A stretch of 64,000 nucleotides of DNA. It comes from Sinimarinibacterium sp. NLF-5-8 (GTDB lineage: Bacteria > Pseudomonadota > Gammaproteobacteria > Nevskiales > Nevskiaceae). Position numbers and translations under genes: made by a program. Location: contig NZ_CP048030.1 in assembly GCF_010092425.1 (NCBI RefSeq), positions 1,995,501 to 2,059,500 on the forward strand, read 5' to 3'. Shown piece by piece: positions 26,840-39,774 of this stretch (positions within the stretch are counted from its first letter, which is position 1; each line of letters opens with the position of its first letter). The notes beneath the pieces were generated by a model, which did not search any database, was not told the origin of the DNA, and worked only from the letters and a program-made list of their open reading frames with translations.

Positions 26840-27742
26840 TTACGCCGGTAAAACCCAGCTCAGCAACGGCACCGTGACCAGCGCCAGCAAAATGCCGACG
26901 CCGAGCACGCTGTTGGCCAGTGGCGGATCGAGGTTGTGTTGGTCGGCCAAAATCGTGGCGGACACCATCGGCGCCATCGCCGCCTGTAACACGCCAATCG
27001 CCAACATTTGTCCGCCAATGCCGGTGCTCACGCCCAGCACCCACACCAGCAGCGGCGCCAGTGCCATTTTCCAGCCCAGCCCCAGCACCAGCGGCAACGC
27101 CTGACCCGGTGCCAGACGCAGGCGAAAACGCAAACCCACGGAAAACAGCGCCAGCGGAATCATCGTGGTGCCGAGGCGCTGGCAGGTTTGCTGAACCATC
27201 TCCGGAACGCCGCCAAATGCCGCCGCAATGCCCGCAATCACCAGCGCAATCGCCGGTGGAAACAAGGCAATGCGGCGCGCGATGTCGCGCGGTTTGGCCT
27301 GCGCGCCGGAGTACAGCGCAGCGATCAAGGTGCCGCCCACGGCCAGCACGATGAAGCAGCCGAGTTGATCGGCCACCACGCCCAGCGCCAGGCCATCACG
27401 CCCGCGCAGCGCCTCCAGCAGCGGATAGCCCATGAACGAGGTGTTGCCCATGCCGCACACCAGCGTCAGCGCGCCGATGCGGCCGCGCGACCAGCCCAGG
27501 CGCGCGCCCAGGGTTTTAAACAGCAGATAAGCGCCTGCAAACACCAGATATTGCGAGACGATCAAAAACCAGAACTGCCAGTCAAATTGCAACTGCGGCA
27601 CCACGTCCAGCACCAGCGCGGGCAAGGCGATGTTGATCACCCACCAGTTCAGCCCCTGCGCCAAACCCATCGGCGGCCTGGCGTAGCGCGCCACCAGCGT
27701 CCCCAGCCCCAGACACACAAACAGCAATGCAAACGCACTCAT
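26840..27742 (-). CDS. AEC-family (auxin efflux carrier-like) permease
   Basis: A 300-residue inner-membrane transporter with about ten hydrophobic segments in two halves (inverted-repeat BART/AEC fold). Typical parts are LGTLVARYARPPMGLAQGLNWW-like start, NTSFMGYPLLEALRG (the NxxFxGxP motif) and the mirrored C-terminal VSTGIGGQMLAIGVLQAAMAP. Family members export or import carboxylates such as malate or malonate. The start overlaps the stop of the FAD-linked oxidase (ATGA), so the pair is translationally coupled; the substrate may be that enzyme's hydroxyacid or product (inference). Confidence 0.88.
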   Translation of the reverse strand: MSAFALLFVCLGLGTLVARYARPPMGLAQGLNWWVINIALPALVLDVVPQLQFDWQFWFLIVSQYLVFAGAYLLFKTLGARLGWSRGRIGALTLVCGMGNTSFMGYPLLEALRGRDGLALGVVADQLGCFIVLAVGGTLIAALYSGAQAKPRDIARRIALFPPAIALVIAGIAAAFGGVPEMVQQTCQRLGTTMIPLALFSVGLRFRLRLAPGQALPLVLGLGWKMALAPLLVWVLGVSTGIGGQMLAIGVLQAAMAPMVSATILADQHNLDPPLANSVLGVGILLALVTVPLLSWVLPA

Positions 27743-29169
27743 TCGAGATCCTCAGGCACCACGGCGCCGGGGTTCAAAATGCCGTGGGGATCGAGCGCGC
27801 GCTTGATTGCCCGCATCGCCGCCAGTGCCGCCGCCGATTTGTAGCGCGGCAACGCATCGCGCTTGAGCCGGCCAATGCCGTGTTCGGCGGCAATCGAGCC
27901 GCCCAGCGCGCGCGTGATGTCGTGCACCACCTCATTGCAAGCCTCCCACTGCGCCAAAAACGCTGCGCGATCCGCGCCTTGGGGTTGCGAGATGTTGAAG
28001 TGCAGATTGCCATCGCCGACATGCCCAAACGCGCACACGCGCGCGCCGGGAAGCAACTGCGTAACCGCCGCAGAAGCGCGCGCGATAAACGCCGGAATCT
28101 GCGCCAGTGGCACGCAAATATCGTGCTTGATGCTGCCGCCTGCCGGTTTTTGCGCCGCCGGAATGCTTTTGCGCAACCGCCACATTTGCGCGCGCTGGGC
28201 ATCGCTGTGAGCCAGTGCGGCATCGGTGATTTCACCCGCCTCCAGTGCCGCCGTCAGTGCGGCTTCGAACACAGGTTTTAATGCGCCGCTGTGACTGCCA
28301 CCGGCCACTTCAATCAGCACATGCCACGGCGCGCGCGCGCTCACCGGCAGGCGCGCGCTTGGCAAATACTGTGTTACAAAATCAATACTTTGCGCTGACA
28401 TCAGCTCACAGGCGGTGACGCGTTGATCGCTGGCCGTTTGCAGCCGCTGCAACACCGCCAGCGCGCGCGCCGGGTCGGGCACGGTCAGCCATGCGGTTTG
28501 AATGTCCGCTGGCGCGGCAAACAGTTTGAGCGTTGCCGCGGTGATGATGCCCAGCGTGCCTTCACTGCCAATCATCAGATTGCGCAAGTCGTAGCCGGTG
28601 TTGTCTTTTTTGAGCTGCGACAGGCCCTGCCAGATTTGCCCATCGGCCAGCACCACTTCCAAACCCAGCGCCAGATCGCGGGCAACGCCGTAGTGCACGG
28701 CGTTGGTGCCGCCGGCATTGGTGGCGAGGTTGCCGCCAATCTGGCAACTGCCTTCGGCGGCCAGACTCAACGGGAACAAGCAGCCGACTTCAGCAGCGGC
28801 GTGTTGCACCTGCGCCAGCAGGCAACCGGCGTCTGCCGTGATCACGCGCGCGCGCGCGTCGATGGCGCGAATCCGGTTCATCCGCCGCAAGTTCACAATC
28901 ACTTGTCCGGCTTGCGCGACGCTGCCGCCCACCAAGCCGGTGTTGCCGCCCTGGGGAATCACCGCCACGCGCGCGGCGTGGCACAGCGCCAAAACCTGCG
29001 CCACTTGCTCGGTGTTTTCAGGACAAATCACCACATCGGCAGTGCTGACAAAGCGCGCGCGCTGTTCGGCCAAATACGGCGACAGGCGCGCGGCATCGCC
29101 AATCCAGCCCGCTTCACCCACCAGCGCGCGCAGGCGCTGGCGTAATTCAGTGTTCAGCGGTTGTAACAC
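27739..29169 (-). CDS. FAD-linked oxidase of the D-lactate/D-2-hydroxyglutarate dehydrogenase type
   Basis: A 476-residue flavoprotein with FAD_binding_4 N-terminal domain: VIPQGGNTGLVGGSV, GSCQIGGNLATNAGGTNAVHYG and GSEGTLGIITAATLKL. The C-terminal FAD-oxidase_C domain ends with HVGDGNLHFNIS and AEHGIGRLKRDAL, the metal/substrate-binding region. It oxidises a D-2-hydroxyacid to the keto acid; D-2-hydroxyglutarate, D-lactate and glycolate are candidates. The start is GTG with no strong ribosome site. It is coupled to the AEC permease downstream. Confidence 0.9.
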   Translation of the reverse strand: MLQPLNTELRQRLRALVGEAGWIGDAARLSPYLAEQRARFVSTADVVICPENTEQVAQVLALCHAARVAVIPQGGNTGLVGGSVAQAGQVIVNLRRMNRIRAIDARARVITADAGCLLAQVQHAAAEVGCLFPLSLAAEGSCQIGGNLATNAGGTNAVHYGVARDLALGLEVVLADGQIWQGLSQLKKDNTGYDLRNLMIGSEGTLGIITAATLKLFAAPADIQTAWLTVPDPARALAVLQRLQTASDQRVTACELMSAQSIDFVTQYLPSARLPVSARAPWHVLIEVAGGSHSGALKPVFEAALTAALEAGEITDAALAHSDAQRAQMWRLRKSIPAAQKPAGGSIKHDICVPLAQIPAFIARASAAVTQLLPGARVCAFGHVGDGNLHFNISQPQGADRAAFLAQWEACNEVVHDITRALGGSIAAEHGIGRLKRDALPRYKSAAALAAMRAIKRALDPHGILNPGAVVPEDLE

Positions 29170-29184
29170 TTGATCAGACTCGGC

Positions 29185-31020
29185 TTATTCCACCGTGACC
29201 GACTTGGCCAGGTTGCGCGGCTGATCGACGTCGGTGCCGCGCAGCACGGCAACGTGGTAGCTGAGCAGTTGCAACGGCAGGGTGTAAATCAGTGGTGCTT
29301 GCAGCGGTTCGATGTGCGTGGGCATGGTGATCACATCCACGCCTTCGCTGGCTTCGATTTTGCTGCTGGGATCGGCAAACACATACAAATGCCCACCGCG
29401 CGCGCGCACTTCCTGCAAATTGGATTTGAGTTTTTCCAGCAGTTGATTGTTGGGCGCCACCGCCACAATCGGCATGTTTTCATCCACCAGCGCCAGCGGT
29501 CCGTGCTTTAACTCGCCCGCGGCATAGGCCTCTGCGTGGATGTAGGAAATCTCTTTGAGCTTGAGCGCGCCTTCCATGGCAATCGGCCAGGTCGGGCCAC
29601 GCCCCAAAAACAGCGCGTGCTGCTTGTCCACAAACGCGTGTGCCCAGGCTTTGATCGGCGCATCCAATGCCAGCACGCGCTCGGCCATTTCCGGCAGGCT
29701 GCGCAACTGACGCACAAACAGGCCGGTGATGCGGCGATCCACCCCGCGATGCTGGGCAATCGCCACCCCCAGCACCGCCAGTGCGGCGAGCTGAGTGGTA
29801 AAGGCCTTGGTGCTGGCAACGCCGATTTCAGGCCCCGCGCGCGTCATCAGCGTCATGTCCGCTTCACGCACCAAGGAGGATTCCGGCACGTTGCAAATGG
29901 CGGCGGTGCCAACATAGCCGCGCTGTTTGGCGGCGCGCAGTGCGGCGAGGGTGTCGGCGGTTTCGCCAGATTGCGAGATCGCCAGAAACAGCGTGCCCGC
30001 TTGCACCACCGGATCGCGGTAACGGTATTCGCTGGCCACCTCCACCACGCAAGGAATGCGCGCGCCCTGCTCCAGGTAATAGCGGGCCACCAGACCGGCG
30101 TGATAACTGGTGCCGCAGGCAACGATATGCACCTGTTGCACCTGCGGCAGAATCACCGCTGCGCGCGGCCCCAGCGCCGCCTCCAAGACATGATTCCCGG
30201 CAATGCGCTCCGACAAGGTGTCGGCAATCGCGCGCGGTTGTTCATAGATTTCCTTGAGCATGTAGTGCGGATATTCGCCGCGCTCGATGGCATCGGCCGA
30301 CAGGCTGGATTCATGCACCGCGCGGGTGACGCGGGCGCCGCTGGCATCGACAATCACCACGCCTTCGCGCCGTACTTCGGCGACATCGCCATCTTCCAGA
30401 AAGTGAAAGCGGCGGGTGACTTGCAGCAGCGCTTGCACATCGGAGGCCACATAGTTGGCGCCGTCGGCCAGACCAATCACCAAAGGGCTGGCGAGGCGCG
30501 CAACGACAATGCTGTCGGGATTTTGCGCATCAAACACAACGATGGCGTAAGCCCCGTGCAGGCGCTTGACCGCCGCTTGCACCGCCGCCATCAGGCTCAA
30601 GCCCTGTTGCACCTGTTCATGCACCAGATGCGAGATGACCTCGGTATCGGTTTCGGACGAGAACGTATAGCCCCTGGCTTGCAGCTCGTTTTTCAGTTCG
30701 ACATGGTTTTCGATGATGCCGTTGTGAATCAGCGCAATGCGGTTGCTGGACACATGCGGATGGGCATTGAGTTCGGTGACGCCGCCATGCGTGGCCCAGC
30801 GCGAGTGCGCCACACCCACGGTGCCATGGCAGGGGATCATAGTGAGCTTGCGCTCCAGCTCCACCACCTTGCCGACCGCGCGGCGCAACTCCAGATGGTG
30901 CGCGCCATTGCTGACGGCAACGCCGGTGGAGTCATAACCGCGATATTCCAACCGCTTCAAGCCTTCCACCAAAACCGCTGTGATGTCCTGCGCCGCAATG
31001 GCACCCACGATTCCGCACAT
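29185..31020 (-). CDS. glmS: Glucosamine-fructose-6-phosphate aminotransferase (isomerizing)
   Basis: A 611-residue enzyme that makes glucosamine-6-phosphate, the entry to UDP-GlcNAc. After Met comes the nucleophile Cys (MCGIVGAIAAQ), so the ATG at 31020 is the only sensible start. The N-terminal glutaminase domain (1-240: HSRWATHGGVTELNAHPH, SSETDTEVISHLV) is followed by two SIS sugar-isomerase domains (GTSYHAGLVARYYLEQ, AISQSGETADTLAAL, FLGRGPTWPIAMEGALKLKEISY), ending in LAKSVTVE. Follows glmU by 58 bases. Confidence 0.98.
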   Translation of the reverse strand: MCGIVGAIAAQDITAVLVEGLKRLEYRGYDSTGVAVSNGAHHLELRRAVGKVVELERKLTMIPCHGTVGVAHSRWATHGGVTELNAHPHVSSNRIALIHNGIIENHVELKNELQARGYTFSSETDTEVISHLVHEQVQQGLSLMAAVQAAVKRLHGAYAIVVFDAQNPDSIVVARLASPLVIGLADGANYVASDVQALLQVTRRFHFLEDGDVAEVRREGVVIVDASGARVTRAVHESSLSADAIERGEYPHYMLKEIYEQPRAIADTLSERIAGNHVLEAALGPRAAVILPQVQQVHIVACGTSYHAGLVARYYLEQGARIPCVVEVASEYRYRDPVVQAGTLFLAISQSGETADTLAALRAAKQRGYVGTAAICNVPESSLVREADMTLMTRAGPEIGVASTKAFTTQLAALAVLGVAIAQHRGVDRRITGLFVRQLRSLPEMAERVLALDAPIKAWAHAFVDKQHALFLGRGPTWPIAMEGALKLKEISYIHAEAYAAGELKHGPLALVDENMPIVAVAPNNQLLEKLKSNLQEVRARGGHLYVFADPSSKIEASEGVDVITMPTHIEPLQAPLIYTLPLQLLSYHVAVLRGTDVDQPRNLAKSVTVE

Positions 31021-31078
31021 AGTTTTACGTCCAAAAAGGGGGATCAATCCGCATGGCTGCGGGAAAAAGCAAATTATT

Positions 31079-32452
31079 TTAAGCCTTTGGCGTTTTGCGC
31101 GGGCGCTGCCAATTGGCAAAGGTTTTTTGCTCGCGCGCGCGGCAAATGGTGAGGCCGCCGGCCGGTACGTCTTTGGCGATGGTGGAGCCTGCGCCCACGG
31201 TGGCGCCCCGCCCTACGCGCACCGGCGCAACCAATTGGCTGTCGGAGCCAATAAACGCGCCATCTTCAATCACGGTGAGATGTTTGTTGGCGCCGTCGTA
31301 GTTACAAAAAATCGTGCCGGCGCCAATGTTGACGTCACTGCCGACCTCGCCATCGCCCAGATACGCCAGGTGATTGGCCTTGCTGCGCGCGCCCAATGTG
31401 GTTTTTTTGATTTCAACAAAATTGCCCACATGCGCTTCATCGCCAATCTGAGCCTGCGGGCGCAGCCGTGCAAACGGGCCGATCTGGCAGGCTTTACCGA
31501 CGCGCGCGCGATCCAGAATGCTGTGTGCCTCAATCTGCGTGTCGGCACCAATTTCGCTGTCGCGGACCATGCTGTAAGCGCCGATGTGCACGTTATCGCC
31601 CAGCGTGACCTCGCCTTCGAGAATGCAGCCCACATCCAAAAATACATCGCGCCCGGCCATCACTCGGCCCCGAATATCCACGCGCGCGGGGTCGGCCATG
31701 CGCACGCCCTGGTGCATCAGGTTTTCCACTTCGCGGCGCTGATACGCGCGTTCCAGACGTGCAAGCTGGATGCGATCGTTGGCACCTTCGACTTCTTCGG
31801 CGCTGCTGGCGCTCACAGTGTTCACCGTCACGCCGTCGGCCACGGCCAGCGCCACCACATCGGTCAAATAAAACTCACCGTTGGCGTTGGCATTGCCGAT
31901 CCTGGACAGCCACGCGCGCAGGCGCTGGGCGGAGGCGGCCATCACGCCGGTGTTGACCTCGGTGATCGCTTTTTGCGCGGCATTGGCGTCTTTTTCTTCA
32001 ACAATGCCCTGCACTTGCCGCCCGGCGTTGCGGACGATGCGGCCATAGCCGGTGGGATTGCTCAGCTGCACCGTCAGCACGGCCAGGCCGCCGCCCACTT
32101 GCGCCAGCAGACTTTGCAGCGTGGCCGCGCGAATCAACGGCACGTCGCCATACAGAATCAGCACGGTGGCGTCGTCGGGGATTTGCGGCATCGCCTGTTG
32201 CACCGCGTGCGCAGTGCCTTTTTGCTCGGCCTGATGCGCCCAGTGCAATTGCGTTTGTTCGGCAAAAAACGCCTGCACCTGTTCGCCGCCGTGACCGTAA
32301 ACCACATGGGTGGTAGCCAAAAGCGCGCGCGCGGTATCGATCACATGCGCCAGCATCGGCTGGCCGCCAATCGGTTGCAGCACTTTGGGCAGCGCGCTTT
32401 TCATCCGCGTGCCTTGTCCGGCGGCGAGTACCACGCAATGCAATGCGTTCAT
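31079..32452 (-). CDS. glmU: Bifunctional GlmU: N-acetyltransferase/uridyltransferase
   Basis: A 457-residue enzyme for the last two steps to UDP-GlcNAc. The N-terminal pyrophosphorylase (about 1-230) has VVLAAGQGTRMKSALPKVLQ and VLILYGDVPLIRAATL; the C-terminal left-handed beta-helix (about 250-440) shows hexapeptide repeats and KKTTLGARSKANHLAYLGD, GAGTIFCNYDGANKH and GAFIGSDSQLVAPV. The start ATG at 32452 has GAGGGG upstream. Directly downstream of the ATP synthase operon, separated by a terminator. Confidence 0.97.
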   Translation of the reverse strand: MNALHCVVLAAGQGTRMKSALPKVLQPIGGQPMLAHVIDTARALLATTHVVYGHGGEQVQAFFAEQTQLHWAHQAEQKGTAHAVQQAMPQIPDDATVLILYGDVPLIRAATLQSLLAQVGGGLAVLTVQLSNPTGYGRIVRNAGRQVQGIVEEKDANAAQKAITEVNTGVMAASAQRLRAWLSRIGNANANGEFYLTDVVALAVADGVTVNTVSASSAEEVEGANDRIQLARLERAYQRREVENLMHQGVRMADPARVDIRGRVMAGRDVFLDVGCILEGEVTLGDNVHIGAYSMVRDSEIGADTQIEAHSILDRARVGKACQIGPFARLRPQAQIGDEAHVGNFVEIKKTTLGARSKANHLAYLGDGEVGSDVNIGAGTIFCNYDGANKHLTVIEDGAFIGSDSQLVAPVRVGRGATVGAGSTIAKDVPAGGLTICRAREQKTFANWQRPRKTPKA

Positions 32453-32473
32453 CAATCAACCCCTCATAAAAGC

Positions 32474-32506
32474 AAAACCCGCTCATGCGGCGTGCATGAA
32501 CGGGTT
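32474..32506 (-). terminator. Intrinsic terminator after atpC
   Basis: Reading leftwards: a 13-position stem (AACCCGTTCATGC against GCATGAGCGGGTT, one mismatch), a 5-base loop, then TTTTGCTTTT. This is in the correct place to end the atp operon before glmU. Confidence 0.75.
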
Positions 32507-32538
32507 GCCAGTGCAGCAATGACGGCCGCCCGATCTGA

Positions 32539-32955
32539 TCAGCGCGTTTTCCGCAGTTTTTGCACAAAACTCAGGCGCGCAGCCGCTTCGATCAACTCGG
32601 ATTGTGCCTTGGCCAAGTCGATATCGCTCTTGGCATGCGCCAGCTTTTCTTCGGCTTGCTGCTTGGCGGCCAGCGCTGCGGCTTCATCCGCATCCTTGGC
32701 GCGCAGGGCGGTATCGGTCATCACCGTAACCAGATGCGGCTGCACTTCGAGAATGCCGCCACCGACGAAAAACTCCAGCTCAGGGCCGTTTTCCTGTTTG
32801 ACACGCACGGTGCCGGGACGCAGGCGCGTCAGCAGCGGGGCGTGACGCGGGGCGATGCCAACATCCCCCATTTCAGCGGGCGCAATGACCATCGTTGCAA
32901 CACCGCTGTGGATGTTGCCTTCGGCAGACACAATGTCGATTTGAATAGTGGACAT
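32539..32955 (-). CDS. atpC: ATP synthase F1 epsilon subunit
   Basis: A 138-residue subunit: beta-sandwich N-terminal domain (IQIDIVSAEGNIHSGVATMV, GDVGIAPRHAPLLTRLRPG) and C-terminal helical hairpin (AAALAAKQQAEEKLAHAK) that regulates ATP hydrolysis. Last gene of the atp operon, 65 bases after atpD. Confidence 0.97.
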   Translation of the reverse strand: MSTIQIDIVSAEGNIHSGVATMVIAPAEMGDVGIAPRHAPLLTRLRPGTVRVKQENGPELEFFVGGGILEVQPHLVTVMTDTALRAKDADEAAALAAKQQAEEKLAHAKSDIDLAKAQSELIEAAARLSFVQKLRKTR

Positions 32956-33020
32956 GAGGCTCTCGCGGCGGGGGCGCGCACTTCAGGCTAAAGCGCGCGC
33001 GCCGGGCGGCTGAAGGTGAA

Positions 33021-34481
<1,461 letters not shown>

Positions 34482-34488
34482 TCAATGT

Positions 34489-35349
34489 TTAAACTGCGGC
34501 TGCGCCGCCGACGATTTCGGCCAATTCCTTGGTGATGCTGGCCTGGCGCGCCTTGTTGTACTGCAATTCAAGGTCGTTGATGATCTTGCCGGCGTTATCG
34601 GTTGCGGCTTTCATCGCCACCATCCGCGCGGACTGCTCGGAGGCCGCATTTTCCAGCACGGTCTGATAAACCTGCGATTCCACATAGCGTTGCAGCACCG
34701 CATCGAGAAGCTCGTTTGCGCCCGGCTCATACAGGTAATCCCAACGCTGCAACAAGCCGTCCGACTCGCCCGGCTGCACCGGAATCAACTGCTGAACATC
34801 GGCTTTCTGCGTCATCGTGTTGACAAACGTATTGCCGACGATGAACACGCGATCGACTTCACCGGCGATGTACGCATCGGTCAACACCTTGATCACGCCG
34901 ATCAACTGCTCCAGACGCGGCCGATCTCCCAGTTGGGTGGCCGTGGCCAGAACCTTGCCCCCCACGCGCTTGAAGAACGACACACCTTTGCTGCCGATCA
35001 GCACCGCATCGGCTTCGACGCCCTTGGCCTTCCATTCCTGAATCGCGCGCACGGTCTGACGGAACACGTTCATGTTCAGGCCGCCGCACAGACCGCGATC
35101 GGTGGTGACGATCAAGAACGCAACGCGCTTGACCGGGCGATCCACCATGAATGGATGTTTGTATTCCAGATTTGCCTGAGCAACATGCCCCAACGTCCGA
35201 CGCAATTTTTCTGCGTAAGGACGCGCAGCAGCCATGCGTTCCTGCGCTTTGCGCATTTTCGACATTGCTACTTTTTCCATCGCACGGGTGATCTTTTGCG
35301 TGTTCTTTACGCTCTTGATCTTGGTGCGGATTTCCTTAGCGCCAGCCAT
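34489..35349 (-). CDS. atpG: ATP synthase F1 gamma subunit
   Basis: A 286-residue central stalk. Start [36 protein letters not shown] in the middle and the C-terminal [20 protein letters not shown] helix are hallmarks of the family. Sits between atpA (71 bases) and atpD (70 bases). Confidence 0.97.
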   Translation of the reverse strand: MAGAKEIRTKIKSVKNTQKITRAMEKVAMSKMRKAQERMAAARPYAEKLRRTLGHVAQANLEYKHPFMVDRPVKRVAFLIVTTDRGLCGGLNMNVFRQTVRAIQEWKAKGVEADAVLIGSKGVSFFKRVGGKVLATATQLGDRPRLEQLIGVIKVLTDAYIAGEVDRVFIVGNTFVNTMTQKADVQQLIPVQPGESDGLLQRWDYLYEPGANELLDAVLQRYVESQVYQTVLENAASEQSARMVAMKAATDNAGKIINDLELQYNKARQASITKELAEIVGGAAAV

Positions 35350-35420
35350 GTTTTATCCGTGATTCGTAACGCGCGCGCGGTGAGTCATTGGTTTTAACGA
35401 CTCGCCGCGCGCGGCGGGGT

Positions 35421-36959
35421 TCAGATCGCCGACTGCTTGACGTAGGTATCCATCGCCGCCTTGAGCTCGGATTCCAGATCGCCATTCCAATCGCCGGTGT
35501 CCAGCTTGCCCAGCAGCTCGCCGTAGTTATTGGACAGGAACTGATGCAACCCTTCTTCCCATGCCAACACCTTGTTGACGGCGATGCTGTCGATATAGCC
35601 TTTTTCAACCGCATACAGCGTTGCGCCCATGCGGCCGACGGACAGCGGTGCGTATTGCTTTTGCTTCATCAGCTCGGTGACGCGCTGACCGCGTTCCAGC
35701 TGCGCGCGGGTTGCAGCATCCAGATCAGACGCAAACTGCGCAAACGCCGCCAATTCGCGGTACTGCGCCAGTGCCAGACGCACCCCGCCACCGAGCTTTT
35801 TGATCAGCTTGGTTTGCGCCGAACCACCGACGCGAGACACCGAGATACCGGCGTTCATGGCCGGGCGAATACCGGCATTGAACAAGTCGGTTTCGAGGAA
35901 GATCTGGCCGTCGGTGATCGAGATCACGTTGGTCGGCACGAACGCGGACACGTCACCGGCCTGGGTTTCGATGATCGGCAGCGCCGTCAATGAACCGGTT
36001 TTGCCCTTGACCTTGCCATCCGTCATTTTCTCGACGTACTCGGCATTGACGCGCGCGGCACGTTCGAGCAGACGGCTGTGGAGATAGAACACGTCGCCAG
36101 GGAACGCTTCACGACCCGGCGGACGACGCAGCAGCAAGGACACCTGGCGATAAGCCACGGCCTGCTTGGAGAGGTCGTCATAAATGATCAGCGCATCTTC
36201 GCCCTTGTCGCGGAAGTATTCGCCCATCGAGCAGCCGGAGTACGGCGCAATGAATTGCAGCGCGGCGGCTTCCGAGGCAGTGGCGGCCACCACGGTGGTG
36301 TAGCCCATGGCGCCGTGCTCTTCGAGTTTGCGCACGACGTTGGCGATGGAGCTGGCCTTTTGCCCGATCGCCACATAGATGCATTTCACGCCAGAGGTTT
36401 TCTGGTTGATGATGGCGTCGATCGCCAGCGCCGTTTTGCCGGTCTGACGGTCGCCAATGATCAGCTCACGCTGACCACGACCGACGGGAACCATGGCATC
36501 GATGGCTTTGTAGCCGGTCTGCACCGGCTGATCGACCGATTTACGCGCAATCACGCCCGGTGCGATTTTTTCAATCGGCGAGCTGCCAGCGGCCTTGATT
36601 TCACCCTTGCCGTCGATGGGATTGCCCAGCGCATCGACCACGCGCCCCAGCAAGCCTTCGCCCACCGGCACTTCAAGAATGCGACCGGTGGTTTTCACCG
36701 TATCGCCTTCTTTCAGGTGTTTGTAGTCACCCAGGATCACGGCGCCCACGGAGTCACGCTCCAGGTTCAGCGCCAGGCCGTAGGTGTTACCGGGAAATTC
36801 CAGCATTTCGCCCTGCAGGGCGTCCGACAAGCCGTGAACCCGAACGATGCCGTCTTGCAGCGACACGATCGTACCGGTCGTGCGCGCCTCTGAGGCTGCG
36901 TCAAAATTCTGGATGCGCGCCTTGATCAGGTCGCTGATTTCTGAAGGATTGAGTTGCAT
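35421..36959 (-). CDS. atpA: ATP synthase F1 alpha subunit
   Basis: A 512-residue nucleotide-binding subunit. Start [20 protein letters not shown], Walker [39 protein letters not shown] and the alpha-subunit signature near [17 protein letters not shown]. Length and motifs are normal. 51 bases after atpH. Confidence 0.98.
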   Translation of the reverse strand: MQLNPSEISDLIKARIQNFDAASEARTTGTIVSLQDGIVRVHGLSDALQGEMLEFPGNTYGLALNLERDSVGAVILGDYKHLKEGDTVKTTGRILEVPVGEGLLGRVVDALGNPIDGKGEIKAAGSSPIEKIAPGVIARKSVDQPVQTGYKAIDAMVPVGRGQRELIIGDRQTGKTALAIDAIINQKTSGVKCIYVAIGQKASSIANVVRKLEEHGAMGYTTVVAATASEAAALQFIAPYSGCSMGEYFRDKGEDALIIYDDLSKQAVAYRQVSLLLRRPPGREAFPGDVFYLHSRLLERAARVNAEYVEKMTDGKVKGKTGSLTALPIIETQAGDVSAFVPTNVISITDGQIFLETDLFNAGIRPAMNAGISVSRVGGSAQTKLIKKLGGGVRLALAQYRELAAFAQFASDLDAATRAQLERGQRVTELMKQKQYAPLSVGRMGATLYAVEKGYIDSIAVNKVLAWEEGLHQFLSNNYGELLGKLDTGDWNGDLESELKAAMDTYVKQSAI

Positions 36960-37010
36960 ACGAACCGATTCCTGACAATATCGCCTTTGAACTCGCCGTA
37001 AGGCGATGAC

Positions 37011-37547
37011 TTAATGCGTAAGTGCGGTTTGGAGGCGGTCGAGCTCACCGCGCACCGAACCATCAATAATCAAATCCCCGGCGCGAATCATCGCACCGGC
37101 AATCAGATCAGCATTGGTGTTCCAACTGATGTCCACCTGACGTTGCAGCCGCTTGCCGATCGCCGCCGCCAGCTGCTGGCGCTGCGCTTCCGGCACTTCG
37201 GCAGCCGAGGTGATTTCAACATCAATTCGTGCTTCGGCCTGCGCGCGCAGTTGCTCAAACTCCGCGGCAATCGCAGGCAATGCCTGGACACGTCCGTTTT
37301 CAACCAGCAAGCGGGCAAAGGCAACAGCTTGCGCTGACAGCTTGCCTTCGAGCGCCTGGGTCAACACGCCGCCCAGTTGGGCGCGCGTCAATGCCGGGTG
37401 TCCAATCAGATTGGCCACTTCTGGCGCACTCACCAGCGCCGACAGCGCCGACAGCGTCTCGCCCCATTCGGCAAAGCTTTTACCATCGCGCGCCAGTTCA
37501 AAAACCGCTTTCGCGTAGGGTCGTGCCTGTGTGCTGAAATCCGCCAT
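37011..37547 (-). CDS. atpH: ATP synthase F1 delta subunit
   Basis: A 178-residue peripheral-stalk cap that joins F1 to subunit b. The start STQARPYAKAVFELARDGKS and C-terminal motif AGAMIRAGDLIIDGSVRGELDRL are typical of the family (OSCP/delta). 14 bases after atpF. Confidence 0.96.
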   Translation of the reverse strand: MADFSTQARPYAKAVFELARDGKSFAEWGETLSALSALVSAPEVANLIGHPALTRAQLGGVLTQALEGKLSAQAVAFARLLVENGRVQALPAIAAEFEQLRAQAEARIDVEITSAAEVPEAQRQQLAAAIGKRLQRQVDISWNTNADLIAGAMIRAGDLIIDGSVRGELDRLQTALTH

Positions 37548-37561
37548 GGTGACTTGATTCC

Positions 37562-38035
37562 TTAAACGCGCGCGGCAAGCTCATCGAGCACGTCGGCATG
37601 CGCCTTGGCGTCGATTTCACGCTTGAGAATTTTGGCCGCGCCGATCACCGCCAGCTCACCGACCTGCTTGCGCAGAGCCTCACGAGCCTGGGCGATTTCG
37701 CGCGCAACATCTTCATGCGCCTTGGCCACGATGCGCTCGCCTTCTTGCTGCGCGGTGGTTTTGGCCTGTTCGACCATTTGCGCCGCCTGCTTGCCCGCAT
37801 TGGCCAGAATGTCCTGCGCCTGCACCCGAGCCGCAGCCAATTCAGCGTCACTCTTGGTGGACGCATCCTGCAGCGCGCGCGCGCCTTTTTCTGCCGCAGC
37901 CAGACCATCCGCGATCTTCTGCCGGCGCTCTTCCAATGCTTTTGTGATCGGCGGCCACACGAACTTCATCGTGAACCACACGAACAAAAGAAATACGAGC
38001 ATCTGCCCTACGATGGACGGAATACTGGCCTGCAT
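37562..38035 (-). CDS. atpF: ATP synthase Fo subunit b
   Basis: A 157-residue peripheral stalk protein: one N-terminal membrane helix ([20 protein letters not shown]) with the family's [18 protein letters not shown] following, then a long Ala/Glu/Lys-rich coiled coil. 91 bases after atpE. Confidence 0.96.
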   Translation of the reverse strand: MQASIPSIVGQMLVFLLFVWFTMKFVWPPITKALEERRQKIADGLAAAEKGARALQDASTKSDAELAAARVQAQDILANAGKQAAQMVEQAKTTAQQEGERIVAKAHEDVAREIAQAREALRKQVGELAVIGAAKILKREIDAKAHADVLDELAARV

Positions 38036-38126
38036 GTATGAACTCCGCAGTTACAGCAACATGGGTTTCATGCGAGCTTGCGTGCGCGGCGCTTGACCGC
38101 GCACCGAGCAAATCTCGCAACGACGA

Positions 38127-38399
<273 letters not shown>

Positions 38400-38459
38400 T
38401 TACTCCGTGTATTACCGATGTGGTGGAAAAGAAACTTTGATGCAGCGAGTGACAACAGA

Positions 38460-39648
<1,189 letters not shown>

Positions 39649-39688
39649 GAATCCGCCAGCGACGCTCTCGCCCCAACAAATCCAGAAA

Positions 39689-39718
39689 AGTATAGCGTCA
39701 TTGCCGCAAAATAATCAA
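39689..39718 (-). promoter_or_regulatory. Promoter of the atp operon
   Basis: Reading leftwards, TTGATT (39718-39713), an 18-base spacer and TATACT (39694-39689), about 40 bases before the atpI start, in a rare A/T-rich patch between parB and atpI. Confidence 0.55.
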
Positions 39719-39774
39719 CCATCTGGCAACCATCATGATCAGAAGTTCGTGTATCAGGATCGTTACAGGATGCT

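Noticed and set aside
31021-31078. A glmS ribozyme or riboswitch upstream of glmS
   Set aside because: The gap is only 58 bases, with none of the conserved core, and the ribozyme is typical of Gram-positive bacteria.
29536-32845. Long plus-strand open frames (538 and 621 codons) opposite glmS, glmU and atpC
   Set aside because: They are antisense to well-conserved genes, have no family motif, and such long frames are expected in GC-rich DNA.
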